36,420 nt of DNA from Sulfitobacter sp. DFL-14 (GTDB lineage Bacteria > Pseudomonadota > Alphaproteobacteria > Rhodobacterales > Rhodobacteraceae): NCBI RefSeq assembly GCF_003335585.1, contig NZ_QBFD01000017.1:1-36420 (forward strand). The letters are read 5' to 3'. Position numbers and translations under genes: made by a program. Shown here piece by piece: positions 23,119 through 31,315 of the stretch; the first letter of the stretch is position 1; each line of letters begins with the position of its first letter. The notes below the pieces were generated by a model that did not search any database, was not told the origin of the DNA, and saw only the letters and a program-made list of their open reading frames with translations.

Positions 23119-23147
23119 CGTCGGGCGGCGTGATGCGCCGCCCGACG
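23119..23147 (-). terminator. Intercistronic hairpin between TAXI binding protein and TRAP permease
   Basis: A perfect 12-bp stem (CGTCGGGCGGCG / CGCCGCCCGACG) with a five-base loop begins six bases after the binding-protein stop; on the minus-strand transcript it is followed by CCCTTTGTC. Such hairpins commonly protect the binding-protein mRNA or terminate part of the transcripts, so that binding protein exceeds permease. Confidence 0.6.
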
Positions 23148-23152
23148 GTGGA

Positions 23153-24214
23153 TCACTTGGCGCAGTCCGGCACGTCATAGCCGGCGTCTTCCCAGGCGGC
23201 GACAGCGCCGGGGTGGTATTTCAGCGTCAGACCACCGCAAAAGCCTGTGGTTTTCTGGTCAAGCACGCCAAAGTTCACGTTGGCCGCGTATGGCGACCGC
23301 GTCTTGAGTTCGTCCAGAGACCCAATAAAGGCGGTGACGATTTTCTTGACCATTTCGTCAGACATATCTGCGTTTACAAAGGTCGCAAAGGGCACGCCGG
23401 GCGAGCGGAAAATACCGTCTTCCGAGATCAGGTTAACACCCTTGCCTTCGCCATAGCCCATTTTTGCGCCTTCGATTTCGATCGGGCTGTTGCCCGGCGC
23501 GCTCAGAAACTTTTGCATGCCTTCGGATTCCCAGATCGCCTTGGGGAAGGAAATGATGTTGATGTCGCCCGCCGCCTGCGCCGTCGTCACCCGGTCCGAG
23601 GGAAATGTGATCGGAACCATGAACGCCTCGGCAGAGCCATCGACGAGCGCGGTGGGCAGTTGCCCCCAGTTGGTTTGCAGGCCGGTGTAATCCTCGCCGT
23701 CCTTGAACCCGCCCGAGCCCAGCAACAGGGTCTGGCGCCCAACGGTCAGCGCCGCACCGCGTGGCGGGCCGTTCCAGATGGTGCGACCCTTGATATCCGC
23801 ATAGCTCTGGATGCCGCTCGCAACAGGGGCAAACAGACCGTAAGCGCCAGCATTATAAGGGAAGATCGCACGCACATTGTCGGCCAGTGCCTTGCCGTCT
23901 TCGCCCAGTTTCGAGAACGGGCCACGGCCCTTTTCCAGCAGGAAATGCAGTACCAGCGGCGCGGTGACCATGTCCGATTTGCCTTCAGCGATGCTGACCA
24001 TCGAATTGGTGGCGGTCTGTCCTTCTTGCACCTGTACGTTGGCAATGCCTTCGCGCGCCAGAACGTCGGCCAGATGGAGTGTCACCAGATGTGGCGAATT
24101 CCCCGGGCTGGATGTTTCAGCGGTCAGGTTTTCCTGGGCCGAGGCAGTGGTGGCGCAGACAAATGCTGCGGCGCATCCCAGTGCGACGGCGGCCTTCTTG
24201 AATACAAAAGTCAT
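23153..24214 (-). CDS. TAXI-family TRAP transporter solute-binding protein
   Basis: A 353-residue periplasmic receptor. A Sec signal peptide is evident (MTFVFKKAAVALGCAAAFVC then ATTASAQE, cleavage about residue 26). The mature domain has TAXI-family features (GNSPHLVTLHLADVLAREG; VQEGQTATNSMVSIAEGKSD; DIKGRTIWNGPPRGAAL). ATG at 24214 is preceded by GGGAGGAA at good spacing; the longer open frame to 24457 has no support. It lies 56 bases behind the sulfatase gene and ahead of the fused permease. The ligand is unknown. Linkage to a cytoplasmic sulfatase suggests a sulfated or sulfonated organic anion, which is inference. Confidence 0.92.
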   Translation of the reverse strand: MTFVFKKAAVALGCAAAFVCATTASAQENLTAETSSPGNSPHLVTLHLADVLAREGIANVQVQEGQTATNSMVSIAEGKSDMVTAPLVLHFLLEKGRGPFSKLGEDGKALADNVRAIFPYNAGAYGLFAPVASGIQSYADIKGRTIWNGPPRGAALTVGRQTLLLGSGGFKDGEDYTGLQTNWGQLPTALVDGSAEAFMVPITFPSDRVTTAQAAGDINIISFPKAIWESEGMQKFLSAPGNSPIEIEGAKMGYGEGKGVNLISEDGIFRSPGVPFATFVNADMSDEMVKKIVTAFIGSLDELKTRSPYAANVNFGVLDQKTTGFCGGLTLKYHPGAVAAWEDAGYDVPDCAK

Positions 24215-24270
24215 GGTTTCCTCCCTTTTGACTTTGTGAATCGGGGCAGTGGCCCGCCCTGACTTGTTTT

Positions 24271-25950
24271 TCAGCGTGTGCCGGAACCCTCCCGTTTGTC
24301 CTCGGCTTTGCGTCCTACATATTTGACGGCGGTTTCGCCCGCTGCTTCGGTTTCGTCGGCAATGCCGATCAGCACGCCAGTGCGCGGGCCAGTGGTGCGG
24401 TATTTGACGAAGGTGGCATTCGGCATGGTGGTGCGCGCCGCAGGGCGACGGGCCCATGCGGCCAGTTTGTCGTACATCTGCGCGATGACTTCAGCGTGGT
24501 CGGCGCTGTCGCCCAGATCGGTCAGCTCGTTCGGGTCGGCTTGCAGGTCGAACAGCATCGGGCGGTGGCCGCTTTCAAAGTGGATCATCTTCCAGTGATG
24601 ATCCGCCACCATGAACATGCGCGACTGGTCGGGGTGCAAGTCCAACCTGCCGGCCAGCGGCGTGGCGGAATAATCGTATTCGCAGATCGTATAATCGCGG
24701 TCCGGTGCCGCGCCGCCCCGCAACAGGGGCAGCAGCGAATGCCCTTCCAGAATGTGATCCAGCGCCGACGCATCGCCGCCCGCCACGTCGACAAAGGTGG
24801 GCGCAAGGTCGATGCATTCCACCAACGCGTCACTGGCGGTGCCACGGGTCGCGTCGGCCTGTTCCGAGGGGTCATAGATAATCATCGGCACCTTGACCGA
24901 GGCATCGTGGAAGAACGTCTTTTCTCCCAGCCAGTGATCGCCCAGAAAATCCCCGTGGTCCGAGGTGATGACGATCATCGTGTCCTCCATGCGCCCCGTC
25001 TCTTCCAGCCAGTCGAACAGCACGCCCATCTGGTCGTCGCATTGCTTGATCAGCCCCATGTAGGCGGTCAGCACCTTGTCGCGGATGTCGTCGCGGGCAA
25101 AGGCGCGGCCCACGGGGGCGTTCTGGAACCCTTTGTAAACGGGGTGATCCGTCTGGCGTTCCGCATCGCTGCGCACGGGGGGCAGAAAATGCTCGGGGCC
25201 GTACATGCCCGCATAAGGATCGGGGACGATATAGGGCCAGTGCGGCTTGATATAGCTCAGGTGGCAGCACCACGGCTGATCGCCCTGCGCCTTGATAAAT
25301 TCGATGCCGCGGCGCGTCAGATAGGGGGTTTCGCTGTCTTCCTCGCGGATGTTGGCGGCGCTGTCCGAGTTTTCCAGAAACCAGCCCGACAGCACGTTGC
25401 CATCGTCATCAACACCCGAATTCGCATAGTCGTGCCAGGGATTGTCGCTGTCATAGCCCTTGTCGCGCAGGTAGTCGTTGTATTTCAGCGCGCCACCCGG
25501 ATCGTAAAACCCGTCCGGCCCCTCGGGGCGCATGCCGTCGTCGCGTTCCCAGATGTCGAACCCGCATTCCGCGACCCGCGCGCCAATCACACTGTCAGGC
25601 TCCAGCCCCAGCCGCCGCATGCCTTCGGCGTCGGCCGCCATATGCGTCTTGCCCACCAGCCAGCAACCCATGCCAAGATCGCGCAGATGGTCGCCCATGG
25701 TGCGCTCGCCCACCTTCAGCGGCACCTGATTCCACGACGCGCCGTGGCTGTGAACATAGCGCCCCGTATAGGTCGACATGCGCGACGGCCCGCACAGCGG
25801 TGACTGAATGTGGGCACGGTCAAAACGCACACCACGGGCGGCGATCCTGTCGATATTGGGGGTTTTCAGATGCGGATGGCCATAGCAGCTCAGGTAATCC
25901 CAACGCAGTTGGTCGAACATGATGAACAGGATGTTCTTGGGTTTCGCCAT
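24271..25950 (-). CDS. Type I (formylglycine-dependent) sulfatase family hydrolase
   Basis: Alkaline-phosphatase-superfamily sulfatase or phosphonate/sulfate monoesterase (559 residues). The formylglycine motif is PLCGPSR with Cys53, Pro55 and Arg57. Other metal/active-site motifs are MFDQLRWD (D13), KPHWPY (about residue 235) and ITSDHGDFLGDH (D331-H332). The DQ in place of DD at the first metal site occurs in phosphonate monoester hydrolases and some sulfatases. There is no signal peptide, so it should act in the cytoplasm after import. It needs a formylglycine-generating enzyme, none of which is encoded here. GAGGGG lies eight bases before the ATG. It heads the operon with the TAXI/TRAP importer. 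Cleaved bond (sulfate, phosphate diester or phosphonate) cannot be decided by eye. Confidence 0.9.
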   Translation of the reverse strand: MAKPKNILFIMFDQLRWDYLSCYGHPHLKTPNIDRIAARGVRFDRAHIQSPLCGPSRMSTYTGRYVHSHGASWNQVPLKVGERTMGDHLRDLGMGCWLVGKTHMAADAEGMRRLGLEPDSVIGARVAECGFDIWERDDGMRPEGPDGFYDPGGALKYNDYLRDKGYDSDNPWHDYANSGVDDDGNVLSGWFLENSDSAANIREEDSETPYLTRRGIEFIKAQGDQPWCCHLSYIKPHWPYIVPDPYAGMYGPEHFLPPVRSDAERQTDHPVYKGFQNAPVGRAFARDDIRDKVLTAYMGLIKQCDDQMGVLFDWLEETGRMEDTMIVITSDHGDFLGDHWLGEKTFFHDASVKVPMIIYDPSEQADATRGTASDALVECIDLAPTFVDVAGGDASALDHILEGHSLLPLLRGGAAPDRDYTICEYDYSATPLAGRLDLHPDQSRMFMVADHHWKMIHFESGHRPMLFDLQADPNELTDLGDSADHAEVIAQMYDKLAAWARRPAARTTMPNATFVKYRTTGPRTGVLIGIADETEAAGETAVKYVGRKAEDKREGSGTR

Positions 25951-26045
25951 GGGATGATCCCCTCAATTTTACGCGGTTTGCGCGCAGTCTTTGTGAAAGG
26001 TGTAATGCAAATTGGGGATTTCGGGAAATAGTGATTTCCGCTCTA

Positions 26046-26065
26046 ATATACCGAAACAGGTATAT
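26046..26065. promoter_or_regulatory. Palindrome upstream of the sulfatase operon
   Basis: A perfect 7-bp inverted repeat, ATATACC-GAAACA-GGTATAT, lies about 95-115 bases upstream of the sulfatase start and touches the stop codon of the LysR gene. Its size and position suit a regulator operator for the sulfatase/TRAP operon. The neighbouring LysR protein is the obvious candidate to bind it. Confidence 0.45.
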
Positions 26066-26976
26066 CAGGGCTTCGGTTTTACCGCAGCCCGCACATGCTG
26101 TGCCAGCCGTTGCGCATCATCCGACAGGGCGCGTCCGGCGGCATAGGTGATACCAACCGAGCTGACCAATTCCTCGCCCTGAATGCCCAAACGCACCAGC
26201 GACCCGTCGGCCAGTTCCCGGCGCACCGCACCGACGGGAACACAGGCCGCCCCGCGATGCTGCATCAGATAGCTGCGGGTGAATTCAAACGACACGGTTT
26301 CGATCTTGTTGGGGAAATCCGCAATGCCGCGCGCGGTCAGAAATTTATCCAGTTCACGGCGAATGATGGTGTCGGCAATGGGCACGATCATCATCTCGTG
26401 CATCAGATCAGGCAGGTCGATCACATCGGGGGTAGTGGCAAAGGGGTGGTCGCGGCTGACGACAAAAACCAGGGCCTCGGTGTACAGATGTTCAAAACTG
26501 ACGCCCGACATATGTTCAAGCGACAGCAGGCGCCCAAGGATAAAGTCGATTTCGTTGCGGTGCAGGCGCGTGATCAGCTCGGACACTCCGGCCCAGTACA
26601 GCGACAGGTCGATTTCGGGGTGTGCTGCCTTGAACGAGGCCCCCGCATCCACTGCCAACGTGCGCGCCACATTCGGCAACATCCCCACCGCGACCCGTGG
26701 CCGTGGCGCTGTGCCGCTGGCCGCGCGGGTGCCAGTTTCGATCTGCGCCATCGCCGTATCAAGATGGCGGTTCAGCTTTTGCCCCGCGTCGGTCATCACC
26801 AGCCCGCGCCCGGTGCGGGTGAACAGCGGCTGGCCGATGATCTCTTCTATTTCGGCCAAAGACCGCGAGATGGCGGGCTGCGAGGAATGCATCGCTGCGG
26901 CCGCGTCGGTGACCGTCCCGGCCTTGGCGACTGCCAGAAAACAGCGGATGTGACGCATGCGCAGGCGGTTGTTCAA
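26065..26976 (-). CDS. LysR family transcriptional regulator (sulfatase/TRAP operon)
   Basis: LysR-type regulator (303 residues from the chosen TTG). The winged helix is clear (RMRHIRCFLAVAKAGTVTDA, then HSSQPAISRSLAEIEEIIGQ, PLFTRTGRGLVMTDAG). The effector domain follows (RVAVGMLPNVARTLAVDAGA), in the style of PcaQ/GbpR-like proteins. The TTG at 26976 (MNNRLRMRHIRC) is the best fit to family length; ATG 26958 is also possible. The frame is open to an ATG at 27162, but that 62-residue extension has no LysR similarity. It sits upstream of the sulfatase/TRAP operon in the same orientation and probably senses its substrate. Confidence 0.88.
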   Translation of the reverse strand: MNNRLRMRHIRCFLAVAKAGTVTDAAAAMHSSQPAISRSLAEIEEIIGQPLFTRTGRGLVMTDAGQKLNRHLDTAMAQIETGTRAASGTAPRPRVAVGMLPNVARTLAVDAGASFKAAHPEIDLSLYWAGVSELITRLHRNEIDFILGRLLSLEHMSGVSFEHLYTEALVFVVSRDHPFATTPDVIDLPDLMHEMMIVPIADTIIRRELDKFLTARGIADFPNKIETVSFEFTRSYLMQHRGAACVPVGAVRRELADGSLVRLGIQGEELVSSVGITYAAGRALSDDAQRLAQHVRAAVKPKP

Positions 26977-27310
26977 AGGTGCCGCTTTCGGTTGGGCGTT
27001 CAGAGTGCTTTCAGTTGATCTGGTTTTGCCCGAACTGGCAATAGAGCCGCGCAGCGCGTCGGGGACTGCTAACCCGATAAAGTGATGCGGAAAGTCGCTT
27101 AGCCTGTTATATTGGTACGTGGATATAATTAGACCAGTGCGGCATTTTTTTGACCCCGCCACCTACGTGAATCGCTCCAGGCAGATCGTACCCGGGCGGA
27201 AAATTTTCTGCGTTGGGGTATCTGGCAACCCACCTATCACTCGCAACCCAGTCTAACCAACCGCGCAAACTTTGCGACAGAACCGACGGAATGTCTTACG
27301 ACCAACGGTC
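26977..27310. other. Upstream region of the LysR gene, with AT-rich dyad
   Basis: Some 330 bases lie between the PAP2 gene end and the LysR start. They contain a dyad at 27107-27128 (TTATAT, ten-base spacer, ATATAA) resembling in style the palindrome at 26046-26065. An open frame from 27162 reads into lysR but looks non-coding. No clear terminator for the PAP2 operon was found; GGGT ... ACCC at about 27214-27231 is the only short inverted pair. Confidence 0.4.
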
Positions 27311-28273
27311 TTATTCCGCAGGCAGTAACCGATCCCGCTGTGGCAGGCCGAACAGGAAAACCTTTGACAGCCAGAGGGCGACGAAAAACACCGCGATACC
27401 GCCGACGAAGTCGAGGATGTGATGCGCGCCGTGGATGTGGATGGCCGGAACCATCGGGATATTCAGCGCCACAGCAGGCCAAAAGGCAAAGGTGCGGAAC
27501 ATGAACCACACCACAAGGCAGGTCATCACCGTATGATAGGACGGAAAGGCCACTGTCCCCAGCATCGTATCATTCGAGATCAACGGAATGCCATTCAACG
27601 CGGCCTCTTTCAGCATCGCGCCATAGGCGGTGTTGGTCACAAGTCGGATTGCCTGTTCGGCCTCAGCGGGGATGGGGTAATGAATGCCCATGCTGAAGTT
27701 CGGCAGGATCTGCCAGACGACAAACGTCACAAAAAGACCAATCATGCCGGTCACAAGCAGCAGGTTGAGCCGGTCGGTTCGACCCGTTGCAGCAAGCACC
27801 ACAATGGCGCAGATCAGTTGGGCAAACGAGCTGAGGTAGACATAGCTCAGTATTCTGCCAATCCCGGCATGTTCTTGTGCCAGCCAGACAACGGCATCCG
27901 GCCAGTGATAGCCAAAGAAGTGATCGAACTGCAGCAGCATCTCATCCAGAATAGGCTCCGGGCGGGGCATGTAGATATGGAACACGATTCCCATCGAGAC
28001 GCCAAACAGCGCATATCCTGCCAATGCCACCGAGATTGCCGCGACGCGTTCGGCGGATTTGAAGATGCGGATGTAGATCCCGATGGCAAGCAGCCCAAGG
28101 GCGTAGGCATAGATCGGAAAGAAGCTCATCCAGTCAATGGCTTGGTCGCGCCATGCGGACAAGACCACGATGGCAATTAACGCAAGGACGCCAAGCGAGA
28201 GAAACTTGATTTCTCCGTCTTTCAGTGCCGCCGCATCGTTTGTTGCTAGGCACGTAATATTCAGATCAGCCAT
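27311..28273 (-). CDS. PAP2-superfamily integral membrane phosphatase/phosphotransferase
   Basis: A 320-residue membrane protein with about seven to eight hydrophobic segments. PAP2 motifs are VAFPSYHTVM (PSYHT at 244-248) and HGAHHILDFVGG (H284, D288), plus an RP in YMPRPEP near residue 104. The HHxxD form and length recall the inositol-phosphotransferase (Aur1-like) branch rather than small lipid phosphatases. It is the last gene of the six-gene envelope operon, 40 bases behind the flippase-like gene. It could dephosphorylate a lipid carrier or transfer a phospho-head group on the periplasmic side; the substrate is unknown. Confidence 0.87.
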   Translation of the reverse strand: MADLNITCLATNDAAALKDGEIKFLSLGVLALIAIVVLSAWRDQAIDWMSFFPIYAYALGLLAIGIYIRIFKSAERVAAISVALAGYALFGVSMGIVFHIYMPRPEPILDEMLLQFDHFFGYHWPDAVVWLAQEHAGIGRILSYVYLSSFAQLICAIVVLAATGRTDRLNLLLVTGMIGLFVTFVVWQILPNFSMGIHYPIPAEAEQAIRLVTNTAYGAMLKEAALNGIPLISNDTMLGTVAFPSYHTVMTCLVVWFMFRTFAFWPAVALNIPMVPAIHIHGAHHILDFVGGIAVFFVALWLSKVFLFGLPQRDRLLPAE

Positions 28274-28313
28274 GGAAAGTCCCCGTCCTGTACGTCAGGG
28301 GATTTTTCGCGGT

Positions 28314-29267
28314 TCAATCCGCCGCAAATGAGGCGGGTTTCGGTTCTTTTCTGGGACATTGCCCCGAGTGTGTCTGACGCATGGTCCATCCCAGACCAAA
28401 GGTGACCACATCGCCCAGCACCGAAACCGCGCGGTGCAACAAGGCGACGGTAAGGCCAGATCCATCGCCAAGGCTGGCAGCAAGGCCCAGTACGATGATG
28501 CTGTCGCGGACGCCAATGCCACCCGGCGCGCCCGGCACAACAAAGCCAACAGCCCAGGCCACAGCAAAAACCATTGTGCAGGTCAAAAGGCCCGACGCAC
28601 TACCAGGGGTCACCGCCTGTGCCACGGCCCAGAGCGACAGGCCCAGAATGGCAAAGCTGCCAAGGTGCAGAACCATCGGCCGCACCAATTCCGGCGCCGA
28701 GGGCCGTTTGACGCTCAGCTTTTTCTGATGAGACCTGAGAAAGATAACGCCGGTGCCCAAGATAATCACCAACGCCACAGCAATCGACACCGAAACCAAC
28801 CGTGTTGCAAGATCGGGATAGGTCAGAGCCATGCCGGGCAAGGCTGTCGGTATGAACAGCACCAGCAGCCCCGCTACCGACAGGCCCACGCCCAACGTGA
28901 TCGCAACCTCCAGCGCCATCGAGGCCGCAAGGATGCCGCCAGCAACCCCATCACGACGCCCGATCACCAAACGTCCAAACAGATGGGCGACATTGCCAGG
29001 AATATATTTTCCGATCTGCGACACCATTGGCTGTCCGCGCGCCAGTCCGGGCGCGATCTCGCAGCCCCAAAGCGACAGGATCGACCGCCACGCCTCCGCC
29101 GCGACGATCTGGGACGACACATAACAAACCAGCGCCAGCGCCAGTCCTGCCCAAAGGCCGGGCGATGACAGATCCAGCACGGGCAGGTTTGGCGCTTGCA
29201 GGAACACAAGCAGCCCTATGCAGGTCAATGCCAGAACGCTGCCTGTGATGCGGAGTGCGCGGCCCAT
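28314..29267 (-). CDS. Lysylphosphatidylglycerol synthase TM-region/AglD-like membrane protein
   Basis: A 317-residue membrane protein of the UPF0104/LPG-synthase transmembrane family, with about eight hydrophobic helices. Family signposts are PMVSQIGKYIPGNVAHLFGR (about residue 80) and FVVPGAPGGIGVRDSIIVLG (about residue 245). There is no C-terminal lysyltransferase domain, so it is the stand-alone membrane type found next to glycosyltransferases and proposed to move or modify lipid-linked sugars. It begins two bases after the methyltransferase stop. Confidence 0.85.
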   Translation of the reverse strand: MGRALRITGSVLALTCIGLLVFLQAPNLPVLDLSSPGLWAGLALALVCYVSSQIVAAEAWRSILSLWGCEIAPGLARGQPMVSQIGKYIPGNVAHLFGRLVIGRRDGVAGGILAASMALEVAITLGVGLSVAGLLVLFIPTALPGMALTYPDLATRLVSVSIAVALVIILGTGVIFLRSHQKKLSVKRPSAPELVRPMVLHLGSFAILGLSLWAVAQAVTPGSASGLLTCTMVFAVAWAVGFVVPGAPGGIGVRDSIIVLGLAASLGDGSGLTVALLHRAVSVLGDVVTFGLGWTMRQTHSGQCPRKEPKPASFAAD

Positions 29268-29269
29268 GT

Positions 29270-30115
29270 TCAGTCCTTGCGCGCCACAACGATATAACCA
29301 ATGCCGCGATCACCTTTTGCAAAAAGCCGTTGAAACGCCAGCATGGCGCGGAAGATCGCCGCCGCAGGCCATGCGCTGTAGATCGGCCAGAGTTTTGTCA
29401 GCAGTTTTCGGTCGCTGCCACTCGCCTCGGTGCGGCTGGTAATGTCCATGTCGGCGCGCTCCGCACCGTTTGACTGCCGGGCATAAACCCTTGCGCCAAG
29501 TTTCTCCATCGCGTTCGCGATCGGAAAACCATAGCTTTGAATTTCCGTAATCCGGTAGCCTGCCCCCTCGGCAAGGGCATGCAGGTCAGACCTGCGATAG
29601 CGGCGGAAATGTCCGGCCCATTCATCAGCCGCGTTCCAGCGATGCGGATGCGCGGGCACGGAAAAGATCAGCGTGCCATTCTGCCGCAAGTATCGTGACC
29701 AGTCGGCCAGGGCGGCATGGTCGTCCTCGATATGTTCCAACACTTCAAAGGCAGTGAGATAGTCAAAACTTATCGCCTCGGCGTCGTCGGTTGTGTCGGC
29801 GACCTGCATAGCATCGTTGACCGCCGCAAGGGTCCGCGCCAACCGTAAGGCAGAGGGCGATTGATCAACGCCCAAGGCGCTGAAACCGCGCGCTGTCAAA
29901 TCGCACAGCAACGACCCTGCCCCGCAGCCGATCTCAAGAATGCGCCCCGGTGTGTGGCGCGCGAATATCCGCAAAAGCAGGTCGCGGCGCATCAGGTAGC
30001 GAGGTGCCGGCACCCAGTTCAGATTGGGCATCGCGGGGCCAAAATGACGGTGCGCTACAACATCGGATGAGGATACCGGCATGTTGCCATTGGTGTGCTG
30101 TGCTGCATTTGTCAT
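29270..30115 (-). CDS. Class I SAM-dependent methyltransferase
   Basis: A 281-residue Rossmann-fold methyltransferase. The SAM site is ILEIGCGAGSLL (E61 to G66), followed by the acidic strand end ALGVDQSPSALRLAR and the post-II region FDYLTAFEVLEHIEDDHAAL. The C-terminal part (HRWNAADEWAGHFRRYRRSD) is common in methyltransferases of polysaccharide and lipid-sugar clusters. It starts three bases after the stop of the GT4-like gene with AGAGGA overlapping that stop. It probably methylates a glycan or lipid intermediate made by the operon. Confidence 0.88.
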   Translation of the reverse strand: MTNAAQHTNGNMPVSSSDVVAHRHFGPAMPNLNWVPAPRYLMRRDLLLRIFARHTPGRILEIGCGAGSLLCDLTARGFSALGVDQSPSALRLARTLAAVNDAMQVADTTDDAEAISFDYLTAFEVLEHIEDDHAALADWSRYLRQNGTLIFSVPAHPHRWNAADEWAGHFRRYRRSDLHALAEGAGYRITEIQSYGFPIANAMEKLGARVYARQSNGAERADMDITSRTEASGSDRKLLTKLWPIYSAWPAAAIFRAMLAFQRLFAKGDRGIGYIVVARKD

Positions 30116-30118
30116 GGC

Positions 30119-31315
30119 TCAGGTCCTCTTGACCAGGGGTGCGATCTTGGCGCAAAGGTTTTGCGCGATCTGCGCGGGTTCTGCGCCCGATAATTTATCG
30201 GTCGGCATGGCGGGAAAACCGCAGGCTTCAAGGGCGGCGATCGCGTCCAGAATGGCCGCAGGATCAGCCGCCGGAACAAGGCGCAGTGCGGCGTCGGGTC
30301 GCGGAAAAATTTCATGGACGGCAAGTGAGTCGCGGGTGATCACGGACCGCTTTGCAAAAAGGCTTTGATAGACTTTGTTCGGCACCACCGATGCGGCCTT
30401 GTCCGAGGTGCCAAAGATGCCAAGGCACACATCGGATCGTGCAATCGCTGCGGCCAGATCTTCGTAGGGCACCCAAGGGTCCCAGGTCACATGCGCCGTG
30501 TCGCCTGCGGCCAGTGCATGCGCCACTTTGGCCTGATCCTGACCCCTGCCTATCAGATGCCACTGATACTGCCGCCCCCGGTCTGACAGGGCCGCGCGCA
30601 GGATCGTTTCCACCCCGTGCAACGGGATCAACTGACCGTAAAACAATATGCGCGGCGGTCCATCATGGGTCCGGCGCGGCGGCACATATCCAAATGTGCC
30701 CGGTTCCGCGCCCACGGGGATCGCGTCAACCTTTGCCACGTCGAGGTCAAGCAGATATGCGATGCGCCGGGCGTGGGTCTGGGTGTCCAGCAGTACGCGA
30801 TCAGCAGCACGGCAAGACAAACGTTCCAGCGCCTTCAGACCGCGTGCGGTGACAGAGCCCGGTTGCGCCATCCGGCGGTCATTCACAACGGTATCGTAAA
30901 GCGACAGGAACAGGTCGAGCACAACAGGCCGCCTGCGCAGCTTGGCAAAGGGCCAAAGCACGATCACATCGAACTGGCCAAGATAGGGCACGATAACCAG
31001 ATCATGCGCTGGCGCGCGCAGATAGCGAAAAATCAGCGCAGGATAGGCCAGCAACACCTGCATCAACCGCCAGATCATTCGTGCCCGGCTCAACTGGCTC
31101 TTGTCCGCATCCGCCGCCCAGATGTCGGCGTGGATTTCCGTGACCTCGACGCCGATTTCGGTCAGGCTGTCGCGCAGGATACGGGTGCGTGGTTTGCCCA
31201 GATCATAGGTGCCCCACAGCAATATCCGCATCGGCCGATCAGAGGCAGTGGCAGACGGACCGTTTCCGGCAGTCACTGGCGCAAGTTGAGGAAGGTCGGC
31301 GACGATCTGGGTCAT
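30119..31315 (-). CDS. Glycosyltransferase, GT4-like (GT-B fold)
   Basis: A 398-residue cytoplasmic glycosyltransferase. The N-terminal domain starts MRILLWGTYDLGKPRTRILR (about residue 29). The C-terminal donor-binding domain shows ILFYGQLIPLHGVETILRAA and the late motif SDVCLGIFGTSDKAASVVPNKVYQSLF. It overlaps the preceding membrane glycosyltransferase gene by ATGA and is three bases ahead of the methyltransferase. An internal ATG at residue 29 is a possible shorter start. Donor and acceptor are unknown. Confidence 0.86.
   Translation of the reverse strand: MTQIVADLPQLAPVTAGNGPSATASDRPMRILLWGTYDLGKPRTRILRDSLTEIGVEVTEIHADIWAADADKSQLSRARMIWRLMQVLLAYPALIFRYLRAPAHDLVIVPYLGQFDVIVLWPFAKLRRRPVVLDLFLSLYDTVVNDRRMAQPGSVTARGLKALERLSCRAADRVLLDTQTHARRIAYLLDLDVAKVDAIPVGAEPGTFGYVPPRRTHDGPPRILFYGQLIPLHGVETILRAALSDRGRQYQWHLIGRGQDQAKVAHALAAGDTAHVTWDPWVPYEDLAAAIARSDVCLGIFGTSDKAASVVPNKVYQSLFAKRSVITRDSLAVHEIFPRPDAALRLVPAADPAAILDAIAALEACGFPAMPTDKLSGAEPAQIAQNLCAKIAPLVKRT

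Noticed and set aside
22844..25803. Plus-strand open frames of 472 and 435 codons opposite the TRAP, TAXI and sulfatase genes
   Set aside because: Same antisense artefact; no ribosome sites or recognisable motifs.
26977..27162. N-terminal extension of the LysR protein to an ATG at 27162
   Set aside because: The extra 62 residues precede the normal LysR start, have no similarity to the family and overlap a likely promoter with a dyad.
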